From Flammeovirgaceae bacterium (GTDB lineage: Bacteria; Bacteroidota; Bacteroidia; Cytophagales; Cyclobacteriaceae), in contig JADJMA010000060.1 of assembly GCA_016709845.1 (NCBI GenBank), positions 186,001 to 250,000 on the forward strand: 64,000 bases of DNA, read 5' to 3'. The notes beneath the pieces were generated by a model. That model ran no database searches and was not told where the DNA came from. It saw only the letters and a list, made by a program, of their open reading frames with translations. Numbering within the stretch: the stretch's first letter is position 1; the number at the start of each line of letters is the position of its first letter. The translations under genes and the position numbers were made by a program. Below are positions 56,972 through 64,000 of the stretch, one piece after another.

Positions 56972-57729
56972 CTATTTTTCTACAGGCAGTTTGTTACGTA
57001 CAGCATGGCTGATAAAGATAAGCAGTAACACCGTTAAAACTGCCGGCAGTGCTATGAAGAGCAACCCCAATCCGGGCGTATTTTTTCCTGTTATGGGGTC
57101 GTAATTAAAACAGGAAAACAAAGAGTTCTTATTTGGTAAGCGATACGTTGGAGCAAAAACATTATTCACGCTACTGATTAACAAATCTATGTCATGCTTT
57201 TCTCTCATTCCTATTAATTTTTTGGTTATGTATCCTTCCCTATTTATGCCAACCAGTAAGGCATCATGATCAAACTGGGCTGTTGCACTATCCCAAATAG
57301 GATGAAAGCTGATGGATTGGTTGAGTTGTTCAATACTGTCGGTTACAGCAAAAATCCATTGGGGATTGTTTTCCAACCAAACCTGTGTGCCATGTTGTTC
57401 ATGTCCTCCAAATTATCTCTGGGATCGAAACTTATAACTAAAATATTAAATGACTTATCATTCGCATTTAATTGTAAGTTGTCTTTCAACTGTAACAAAA
57501 AGGGACTGCATATGCCCGAGCAGCGCGTAAAAATGAACGCTACCAGTAAAGGCTTTTGATGATAGAGCTCATCGAAAGTCATCCACTGTTTATCTTTTAC
57601 ATTTAAAGGTGCAGCAAATATCTTTTCATAGATATTCGTCTCTTCCTCCATACCCGTTGATGCCGGTTGAGCATTCGCTATAAGGGCTAAGCATATCGTT
57701 ATGAGGGTGAAGACAATACTTTTAAACAT
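56972..57729 (-). CDS. SCO1/SenC-family copper chaperone, C-terminally anchored, one frame break
   Basis: Signal peptide (ALIANAQ). Thioredoxin-like domain with CSGIC (the CxxxC copper motif) and conserved His in FDHDALLVGINREG. The C-terminal membrane helix LGLLFIALPAVLTVLLLIFI is less usual. Adding one T near 57378 joins MAHRFGLENNPQWIFAVTD. About 252 residues. It follows and overlaps subunit I of the second oxidase by 31 bases, in the order subunit II, subunit I, SenC. Likely inserts copper into the CuA site. Confidence 0.88.
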
Positions 57730-59138
57730 CTTTTAGAAATATTGAAAAAGAATATAAGAATGGCGATTAAATAAATAGTTGCAAAAATGGCACCTATCAC
57801 GGCCAAAGGCGCCCCAGCAGAAAGTTCTGCCGGATAGGTGCTATATCTGCGCGGAATAGAATCAGCTCCACCAAAATAAAAAGCTAAAAGAAATCCAGCT
57901 CCACCAATAAGCAGCATAGCCAATGTCAACTTTGTGAATTTTTCAGGCTTATTATTTTCTGTAAACTGGATAGAGAACCAGTAGAAAAATCCGATACTGA
58001 ACAATACATTTCCCATAGCATTGTACGTATGAAAGTGAGCGGGTACCCAAAGCGTATTATGCAGAACAATGTTATTTGAGATCGTAGCATCAATTACGGC
58101 ACCGAGTCCACCAATAACCCAACCGGCAACACCAATAAAAAATAATATATTGGTTAGCGTCCATTTCATTTTAGTGCGATAGACAGCAATGAAAACACTA
58201 AACACGGTAACTCCTGCAGCAGGTAAACTTGCCAGATAAGAGGCTAACTGCCCGATAATCTGAAACCCTTCGGGTTGTACAAAATCCATATATAAATGAT
58301 GGAAAAAAGCAGTAAGGATAAATACCAGCGTGCAATTCCAGGCTACTGCCACATACCAGGTGGTTTTCCATTTTGGTCTTCCACTCACTTCAGAGAATAA
58401 TTCGTAGATAACGGCCAACCCTAAGTAAAGCATTTCATTGGCAATGGTATGTCCGAAGAAGAAAGTAAGGTTTTTCATCAACAGTGCGTCATTCACAAAA
58501 CTGCCTTTAGAAAAATATTCTGCAAAGAACAGAACTATTAACACTACTGCGGCCAACAGGCAAGCAATAACACCAATCAACGTTATCATGGAAATGAGAA
58601 TGAATGGGGGCGTTTCAACGGAGGGATTTTTCTTAAAGTGTTGCCAGGCAAATGCCTGAGATATCGAATACTTTCTAAGTATCTGTGTCATTAAGCTAAT
58701 GCTCCAAATTAACCAGCCCAAGCCTAACACCGTTAGAGAAACTAAGAACAGCGGAGTAGCCCACGCTGCCCACATTATCTTAAAAGGTAACGGATAAAGA
58801 AAAGTCCATCCCACATGAAATTTCCCTATGAACGTAGTGGCCCAAAACATCAGCACACCAATGACCGTGAGTACTAAAGCAATCATATTGGCTGTATAAC
58901 TTGTTTTCACATAACGCTCCATTAAATAGTTAACGGCTGCCATCCCGGCCACAAACCAAATCCCAATCATGGTAAGCCCATGGGTAGTCATGTTGGAATA
59001 AAATGTGATTGGATCTTGATGGATAATTTCTCCCTGATTGAGCCGCATGAGTATCCCTAGAATGATGCTGATAATGAACAATACAAATACAGTCAATATC
59101 CAAACAGAAGTGATTTTTCTAATTTTTATTGATTCCAT
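57699..59138 (-). CDS. norY: Heme-copper oxidase subunit I lacking the catalytic Tyr (putative sNOR subunit, NorY-like)
   Basis: 479 residues, twelve membrane helices. Haem and copper ligands: H53 (THGLTMIG), H230, H280/H281 (TAFFHHLYMDF), H368/H370 (VPAHFHTYNAMG). The oxygen-reductase motif HPEVY is replaced by HTIAN (H230-N234), so the residue that normally forms the His-Tyr cross-link is Asn. Loss of this Tyr is a mark of NO reductases in the superfamily. With a CuA subunit and SenC beside it, the arrangement matches the norSY-senC (sNOR) cluster known from ammonia oxidisers. Confidence in NO reduction itself is moderate. Confidence 0.85.
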   Translation of the reverse strand: MESIKIRKITSVWILTVFVLFIISIILGILMRLNQGEIIHQDPITFYSNMTTHGLTMIGIWFVAGMAAVNYLMERYVKTSYTANMIALVLTVIGVLMFWATTFIGKFHVGWTFLYPLPFKIMWAAWATPLFLVSLTVLGLGWLIWSISLMTQILRKYSISQAFAWQHFKKNPSVETPPFILISMITLIGVIACLLAAVVLIVLFFAEYFSKGSFVNDALLMKNLTFFFGHTIANEMLYLGLAVIYELFSEVSGRPKWKTTWYVAVAWNCTLVFILTAFFHHLYMDFVQPEGFQIIGQLASYLASLPAAGVTVFSVFIAVYRTKMKWTLTNILFFIGVAGWVIGGLGAVIDATISNNIVLHNTLWVPAHFHTYNAMGNVLFSIGFFYWFSIQFTENNKPEKFTKLTLAMLLIGGAGFLLAFYFGGADSIPRRYSTYPAELSAGAPLAVIGAIFATIYLIAILIFFFNISKRCLKVLSSPS

Positions 59139-59160
59139 GATCTATATGGTTTACGGATTT

Positions 59161-59712
59161 CTACTTAACAATAAAAGATGATCTCATAATCTGGTGTGCC
59201 ACACCACAGTATTCCAAACAAAAGATGTTGTATTTACCAGGCTTTTCAAATTTATAACGAAGACGATTTACATAACCCGGCATAGCCTGCGTTTGAGTAA
59301 TTAATCTATTGGATTCGTCATAAATCCCAAAACCATGATTTACATCTAAGCTTGTCACTCTGAATTCAACCAGCTCATTAGCCGGCACCTCTATAGGTTC
59401 TCCTTTGGGACTTTTAGGATCAATGGCATGCTCAGACAAAAAGAACGCAAACTGCATAGCCGACACATGAACTACTTTTGCCGGGATTTCGTCCGCAAAA
59501 AGAAAATACGGTGACTTCGGAATAGTTACCGAAGCAAAAATAGCCAGTATCACAAACAAGATAAGCAGAAACCAAAATCGTTTCTTTAACGGATTGGTCA
59601 TTCCATGTTCCGATTGTTCTGCCTTATGGGATGATAGATATACATAGGCAAAAACAATAACACCTATTACTGCTAAGGCTAGAAATAATAATAAAATTGA
59701 ATTTTGTTGCAT
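59161..59712 (-). CDS. norS: CuA-containing subunit II of the heme-copper reductase (NorS-like)
   Basis: 183 residues. Two N-terminal hydrophobic segments (LLLFLALAVIGVIVFAYVYL and FWFLLILFVILAIFASVTIP), then the cupredoxin domain. CuA ligands: H126 (DVNHGFGIY), C165, E167, C169 and H173, M176 (CLEYCGVAHQIM). All are present, so electrons enter from a periplasmic donor such as cytochrome c or cupredoxin. First gene of the operon; subunit I follows after 22 bases. Confidence 0.93.
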   Translation of the reverse strand: MQQNSILLLFLALAVIGVIVFAYVYLSSHKAEQSEHGMTNPLKKRFWFLLILFVILAIFASVTIPKSPYFLFADEIPAKVVHVSAMQFAFFLSEHAIDPKSPKGEPIEVPANELVEFRVTSLDVNHGFGIYDESNRLITQTQAMPGYVNRLRYKFEKPGKYNIFCLEYCGVAHQIMRSSFIVK

Positions 59713-59874
59713 TATGAATTTATTTTAATTGCCATTGACTTTTTTGTTCGTGTTTTATCCTGTGATGAAATAATTTTGTCTCTATGTTTTTATCTCTTTT
59801 AAAAATTATAACTATTTCTCTCAACAGAAGATCCTTTCACCAAAGTTTCACTGTCATCTTTTTGAATATGTACT

Positions 59875-60588
59875 CTACGTCACAGGCCTCGAGTTTAATG
59901 GCCTCAGGGTAATTTCATCAATCAATAAATTATCTGGTGTTTCTAAAATTGAAATTACAAATGCTGCAATGTCATCCAGCTGCAACATATTATGGTGTGG
60001 TTCTATTCCTGAGTCTTGAAAAAAGTGAGTATCAATACTCCCTGGATTTACGCAAGTGACTTTGATATTATCTTTGCGGAGTTCTTTAAACAAGGCTTCA
60101 CTAAAACCTTGTATGCCATATTTAGATGCAGAATACCCTGCTGCTCCTGCTCTCGATGCCTTTCCAAGGATAGAGCCGATGTTGATGATGTGACTAGAAG
60201 AGTTGTTCTTCTTCATAAAAGGAACAATACTGGAGCTAATATAAAAAATTCCATTCAAATTGGTATTAATCATAGCATGCCATTGTTCCAAGGTAAGCTC
60301 ATCGATCTTACCAAAATAACCAGCTCCGGCATTATTGATGAGTATGTCAGGAAGATGAGAGTCAGAGAAAGTATTTTTTACCCAAGAGGCAATGGTATTT
60401 TGTTCAGTGATATCCATACCGATTGGAATAAATGTATCGCCCAACTTATTTCGAATAGCCGTGAGCTTTTGCAAATTTCTGGCAAGGCCATAGACTACAA
60501 CTCCCTTTGCAACTAAAGCTTTAGCAAAAGCCGCCCCTAATCCGCGGCTGGCACCAGTTACAATTGCAATTTTCTTTTTCAGCTGCAT
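59875..60588 (-). CDS. Short-chain dehydrogenase/reductase (SDR)
   Basis: About 237 residues from ATG 60586-60588 (MQLKKKIAIVTGASRGLGAA). The cofactor motif is TGASRGLG. The catalytic Ser (NIGSILGKAS) and YSASK triad are present, and NNAG is intact. Follows the AhpD-like gene by 1 base, so the two are co-transcribed. Substrate unknown. Confidence 0.92.
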   Translation of the reverse strand: MQLKKKIAIVTGASRGLGAAFAKALVAKGVVVYGLARNLQKLTAIRNKLGDTFIPIGMDITEQNTIASWVKNTFSDSHLPDILINNAGAGYFGKIDELTLEQWHAMINTNLNGIFYISSSIVPFMKKNNSSSHIINIGSILGKASRAGAAGYSASKYGIQGFSEALFKELRKDNIKVTCVNPGSIDTHFFQDSGIEPHHNMLQLDDIAAFVISILETPDNLLIDEITLRPLNSRPVT

Positions 60589-60589
60589 T

Positions 60590-61042
60590 TTACTGAGTTT
60601 GATATGATCCGGGAACGGTACGAAAACTAATTGCCAGCCGGTTCCATCCATTAATTGCTATAATGGCCATGGTAAGAGCAACCATTTCCTTTTCATCAAA
60701 ATACTTACAGGTAGCCTCGTACAACAAATCAGGCACATCATTTTCTGAAATCAATGTCACTGCTTCTGCCCAGGCTAAAGCGGCACTTTCTCTTTCGGTG
60801 TAAAAAGGCGTTTCCCGCCACGCACTTAATGCATACAAACGCTGCTCTGTCTCACCTGCCTTTCGCGCATCTTTGGTATGCATATCCAAACAATACGCAC
60901 AACCATTTATTTGAGACGCTCTGGTTTTTACCAATTCGTATAAGGAGTGCTCCAAGCCAGAATTTGCCGCATATTTCTCAACACCTAGCATGGCCGTTAA
61001 AGCCATGGGAGAAACCTTTGAATAATTTAATCTTTCTTTCAT
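60590..61042 (-). CDS. AhpD-like carboxymuconolactone decarboxylase family protein
   Basis: 150 residues. The redox pair is in ASQINGCAYCLDMHTKDARK (CxxC followed by His, as in AhpD). Members reduce alkyl hydroperoxide systems or act as thiol oxidoreductases. Next to SDR; a second, shorter relative is at 63.1 kb. Confidence 0.92.
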   Translation of the reverse strand: MKERLNYSKVSPMALTAMLGVEKYAANSGLEHSLYELVKTRASQINGCAYCLDMHTKDARKAGETEQRLYALSAWRETPFYTERESAALAWAEAVTLISENDVPDLLYEATCKYFDEKEMVALTMAIIAINGWNRLAISFRTVPGSYQTQ

Positions 61043-61063
61043 TTCATTAAGTATTAATCAATT

Positions 61064-61611
61064 CTAATTTTCTTTCCGTTCAACTTCATACGTCAATGTA
61101 CCGTTTACAATTCTTGCCGGTTGCGTGTATGGATGCTCTTCTGCTTTCGCTACACCCATAATATGAATTACTTTCCATCCTCTTGCCTTCAAATAATCAG
61201 AAACCATGGAGCGATGGCAACGCCACCACACCGCTTCGAACACATGTAAGCTGTAGATTTCTTTATAGCGATCTTTTCCAGTTTCTCTATTCCTTCTTTG
61301 AATTGTTCCGTCTCCATAAAATCAGCATAACCGCGAAAGGATGGGTGTCGCCAAGCGATATTTTTTGAGTTGGGATTTACTTTTCTCCGTCCTCCAAGAT
61401 TTTTTAAATGAATGTATTGAATGTTGTTTTGTGGTAAAGAAACTTCGAGAGCCTCTTTATTGAATTGGGGAAATTTGCGTGAACCCGGAAAACTTCGAAT
61501 ATCCGCCACAACTATAATCCTAAAGGATTTTAGCATAGCTACTAATTCATCAAATGAATGCGTAGAGTGTCCTATAGTCCAAATACTCTTAATTTGTTGA
61601 TTAACATCCAT
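61064..61611 (-). CDS. DUF488 family protein, one frame break
   Basis: About 183 residues. The N-terminal part contains SIWTIGHSTHSFDELVAMLK and VVADIRSFPGSRKFPQFN, the DUF488 pattern. Adding one G near 61237 gives CSEAVWWRCHRSMVSDYLKA and continues to TYEVERKEN at 61064, with the conserved C...E..CHR cluster. The function is unknown. Confidence 0.87.
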
Positions 61612-61672
61612 GCGTTTTTTATGACATACCTTTACTTAGTTCGCGGATTTGTTTGTCATTCGTTTTTTTGCT

Positions 61673-62208
61673 TCAATGCACCAGGAATAATTCATTGATA
61701 AAATGAGCTGCCCTTTTATCCGTACTGATTTTGTCTTTGGCATTTCCATTTTCGTCAAATGAATTCAAAACATTAGGAACATGAAACCTAGTGGAGACTG
61801 TCCATGCTCCAATTTTCCAAAGGGAAAACTGTAAAGAAATAATTACTTGTGTGCCACCGAAATCTCCATCAGAAACAGTCGAAATAACAACTGGCTTACG
61901 ATGCCACTCCGGATGCAGCAAGTCAATGGCATTTTTTAAACTCTGGGGTAACCTCCGTTATATCCAGGAGTAACAATAATAACCCCATCAGCAGCTTTTA
62001 TCTTACCCGAAAAATCAAGCATTTTTGACGAAGGCGATTTTTGAAACTGTAAGCGCTCATCAAACAATGGAAAGTTATACTCCTTTAAATCAAGAATGTT
62101 AACAGTTACAGGTGTGTTGGCTTCCAAATATTGTTTAAAATACAAGGCAACCCTATGACTGTTTCTCCCTTCTCTGATACTTGCTGACAGTATTTCTATA
62201 TGTGGCAT
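61673..62208 (-). CDS. NADPH-dependent FMN reductase-type flavoprotein, one frame break
   Basis: About 179 residues. The flavodoxin-like fold starts IEILSASIREGRNSHRVALY. The FMN loop is IIVTPGYNGGYPQSLKNAID once one C is added to the run at 61945-61948 (usual TPEYNGG has Gly here for Glu). A second half contains KPVVISTVSDGDFGGTQVII. It supplies reduced flavin or reduces quinones or azo compounds. Confidence 0.87.
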
Positions 62209-62320
62209 ATCTCTAAAATATTATTTGCAATAAAGTATACTAATCCTCTTGTCTTAGTATTTACTATTCATTCTGGCATTTCTTTCAACCCGATACGCAT
62301 CTTATAAATACTATATGCCC

Positions 62321-62970
62321 TTAGTATCTTATTTGTAAGGAATCCTGAATTTCATGATGATAAATATAAGTAGGTATATTTGTTTTCATCATTTCAATCT
62401 TAGCCTCCTTTGCCCGTTCAAATAAATCTGCATCGGTACCCATCGAAATTTTACTAAATCCATTTAATGAAAGCAGAATATCTCTTTCAATAAAAAAAGT
62501 CCCACCTACTACGCAATCTTTGAGATGTATTTTCGCAGAGTGGTCAAACCTGTCCGGAACGTACGGGCTTCCGATTACCTCTAACCCACCATGTAAAAAT
62601 TTTACAGTAGGGTGCTGCAACAAAGGCGTTTTCTTAATTTGAGATGTTCCGGATGGTACTCATCATCCGAATCCAAAAACGAAATAAATTTACCACTCGA
62701 TGCATGTAATCCCCTATTCTTAGATTGTACCTCTCCACTGTGGCCTTTTCTTAAGTACTTAATTTTATCGTTACCCAACAGGTAAGGCAAAATCTGAGTA
62801 TACGTATCATCAGTGCTTTCATCATCTACAATAATTGCCTCCCAATCCACTTCTGTTTGTGCAACTAAGGAATCAATTGCTCTCTTTAATAGTTTAGCCC
62901 GATTAAAGGTTGCTATTATTATAGAAAAAAATGGAGGAGCAATCGTTCTATTTTTATTCACAAATGACAC
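62321..62970 (-). CDS. Family 2 glycosyltransferase, one frame break
   Basis: About 217 residues. The GT-A start is FFSIIIATFNRAKLLKRAID, then IIVDDESTDDTYTQILPYL and the metal motif FLDSDDEYHPEHLK. One base added at the run 62629-62632 joins LKLRKTPLLQHPTVKFLHGG and the rest (GGTFFIERDILLSLNGFSKI). Shorter than usual for GT2 enzymes; may lack a C-terminal part. Not linked to other polysaccharide genes here. Confidence 0.85.
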
Positions 62971-63092
62971 TTTTAATTTTCAATATCACATAAGATTTCG
63001 CTGGCATTAATCAATGTTGTACTGGCATATTACTTATTTAATTCAATAACCAATCTGGAGTATTTATTTTTTAAATTCAATACCTGTCAATT

Positions 63093-63422
63093 TTATTTCT
63101 CTATCTCATCTATAGCAATGGTAGCATGCGCATAAGCTGCTCCAGCACGCATCTCAGCAGCCACCCAAACGGCCTCCATAATCTCTTCCTTACTTGCACC
63201 CTTTCTCATCGCCTGTTTGGAATGTGAGCGGATGCAATACGGACATTGTGTGACATGGGCTACAGCAACCGCAATGAGTTGTTTCGTTTTCTCATCAATG
63301 GCGCCCGCTTCAAATACAGTTTTACTGAAGTTCCGCCATGCCTCCACGCTCTTAGGCGCCAAAGCCGCTTTTTTATCAGCCAGTTCTTTGGTTGTTTTGG
63401 GATATAATGTTTCGTTTTCCAT
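63093..63422 (-). CDS. AhpD-like carboxymuconolactone decarboxylase family protein (short form)
   Basis: 109 residues with VTQCPYCIRSHSKQAMRKGA (CxxC and downstream His), the active motif of AhpD-type disulfide reductases. Starts 74 bases after the second Rrf2 regulator on the same strand, which may control it. Confidence 0.93.
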   Translation of the reverse strand: MENETLYPKTTKELADKKAALAPKSVEAWRNFSKTVFEAGAIDEKTKQLIAVAVAHVTQCPYCIRSHSKQAMRKGASKEEIMEAVWVAAEMRAGAAYAHATIAIDEIEK

Positions 63423-63495
63423 GATGTATATTTTATTTTGTTAAGCTCATTTTTCCACTATCCTTTGCATTCAGCTTACTAACAACATTCCATAT

Positions 63496-63927
63496 TCAAC
63501 CGATCAAATAAGCCAACCCGCTTTCTACTGGTTCACACAACACATTAATAGTTTTAGTATTAAATAATTTCTGAATAACTTCTCTCCCTTTCTTATATTC
63601 ATCATGGATGGGACAAGGATGAGTAGAAGAGCATTTACTCAGCCCCAATCCACATTCATTAAATAAGTCCTTTCCGTCAATGGTATCAACGATGGCTATA
63701 ATAGGTTGGTTGCGTTGCTTCGTGGTAATGTAAAATCCACCCGTTGGTCCTTTAATACTATTTATTATTTTTTGCTTTACCAGCGTTTGCAATATTTTGC
63801 TTACCGTATGTTCACTTGCGTTGATAAATTTTGCTATTTCTTTTACACCAGACTTTTCATCTGATTCCACTTTGGAGCCAAGATAAATGACAGCTTTTAT
63901 AGCGGTTTTACACGTGTTGCTAAGCAT
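63496..63927 (-). CDS. Rrf2-family regulator (second copy, NsrR-like)
   Basis: 143 residues. Winged helix (IKAVIYLGSKVESDEKSGVK, EHTVSKILQTLVKQKIINSI) and three Cys (C92, C99, C105) with the same CX6CX5C spacing as the regulator at 53.8 kb. So both copies probably hold the same kind of cluster. A weak inverted repeat (AATAG...CTATT, 63932-63950) lies just upstream. May control the AhpD-like gene downstream. Confidence 0.92.
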   Translation of the reverse strand: MLSNTCKTAIKAVIYLGSKVESDEKSGVKEIAKFINASEHTVSKILQTLVKQKIINSIKGPTGGFYITTKQRNQPIIAIVDTIDGKDLFNECGLGLSKCSSTHPCPIHDEYKKGREVIQKLFNTKTINVLCEPVESGLAYLIG

Positions 63928-63931
63928 TCTT

Positions 63932-63950
63932 AATAGTTTAAAAATCTATT
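63932..63950. promoter_or_regulatory. Weak inverted repeat upstream of the second Rrf2 gene
   Basis: AATAG (63932-63936) and CTATT (63946-63950) with a 9-base spacer, 5 bases before the start codon. The half-site partly resembles the AAATAGG half-site of the 54.3-kb palindrome. A low-support operator candidate. Confidence 0.25.
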
Positions 63951-64000
63951 CCCTTCCTCCGAAATCATGCTGGCATCCCAATGTGGTTCAAAAGTCAAGT

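Noticed and set aside
60016..60516. A 166-codon plus-strand frame
   Set aside because: It lies wholly antisense to the clear SDR gene, whose motifs are intact.

Overview
The window reads as a chromosomal segment of a member of Bacteroidota, most likely an aerobic Cytophagales-type bacterium. The evidence is the TAnnTTTG promoter boxes, a TonB-dependent receptor, carboxypeptidase-D-like regulatory domains in secreted proteins, bacillithiol synthesis (BshA), a CHASE2 protein, an ECF sigma factor with a HEAT-repeat anti-sigma-like partner and DUF4097 proteins, and many single-copy housekeeping genes (rplC, mutL, sucD, meaB, rlmN-like). No phage, insertion sequence or CRISPR array was seen.

Layout. 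0-2.6 kb: the 5' part of rplC (minus strand), divergent from an ABC permease/ATPase pair of the FecCD/BtuCD type. 2.6-5.3 kb: a dipeptide epimerase / DUF1611 operon with a ParE-type toxin-antitoxin pair lodged between its two enzymes. 5.5-15 kb: a broken lipocalin-like gene, an N-terminally short RlmN, a VIT1/CCC1-like transporter, a palindromic repeat cluster, a large MG2/TonB-plug protein, two rhomboid proteases and mutL. 15-25 kb: a GH3-like/beta-lactamase fusion, bshA, a sterol desaturase-like enzyme, a vWA/MoxR-type AAA pair with an AlbA_2 protein, and phoH. 25-33 kb: sucD, a CHASE2 locus, and a B12 neighbourhood (meaB, btuB, cobalamin riboswitch, btuF). 33-36 kb: ECF sigma, HEAT anti-sigma and two DUF4097 proteins. 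36-46 kb: a histone-H1-like/SWIB protein behind four copies of a 14-base motif, sugar and envelope genes, peroxiredoxin, three tRNAs, a subtilase and DoxX.

46-64 kb is the most distinctive part. It holds two heme-copper oxidase-type complexes and nitric-oxide defence genes. One operon (about 48.3-53.7 kb) encodes a cbb3-like subunit I, a CcoO-CcoP-like dihaem cytochrome c, small membrane proteins, a RIC/ScdA di-iron repair protein, a 2Fe-2S ferredoxin and a hemerythrin. It lies next to an NsrR-like Rrf2 regulator with a near-perfect palindrome upstream. A second operon (57-59.7 kb) has the order CuA subunit II, subunit I, SenC. Its subunit I has Asn where oxygen reductases have the cross-linked Tyr, which together with the gene order fits the sNOR (norSY-senC) class of NO reductase. 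Downstream are AhpD-like proteins, an FMN reductase and a second Rrf2 regulator.

Caution on sequence quality: about twenty otherwise well-conserved genes are interrupted by single-base shifts. Nearly all can be repaired by adding one base, usually to a short homopolymer run, and in a few cases by removing one. This looks like residual sequencing error rather than gene decay. Such genes are given here as one feature each, with the position of the break.
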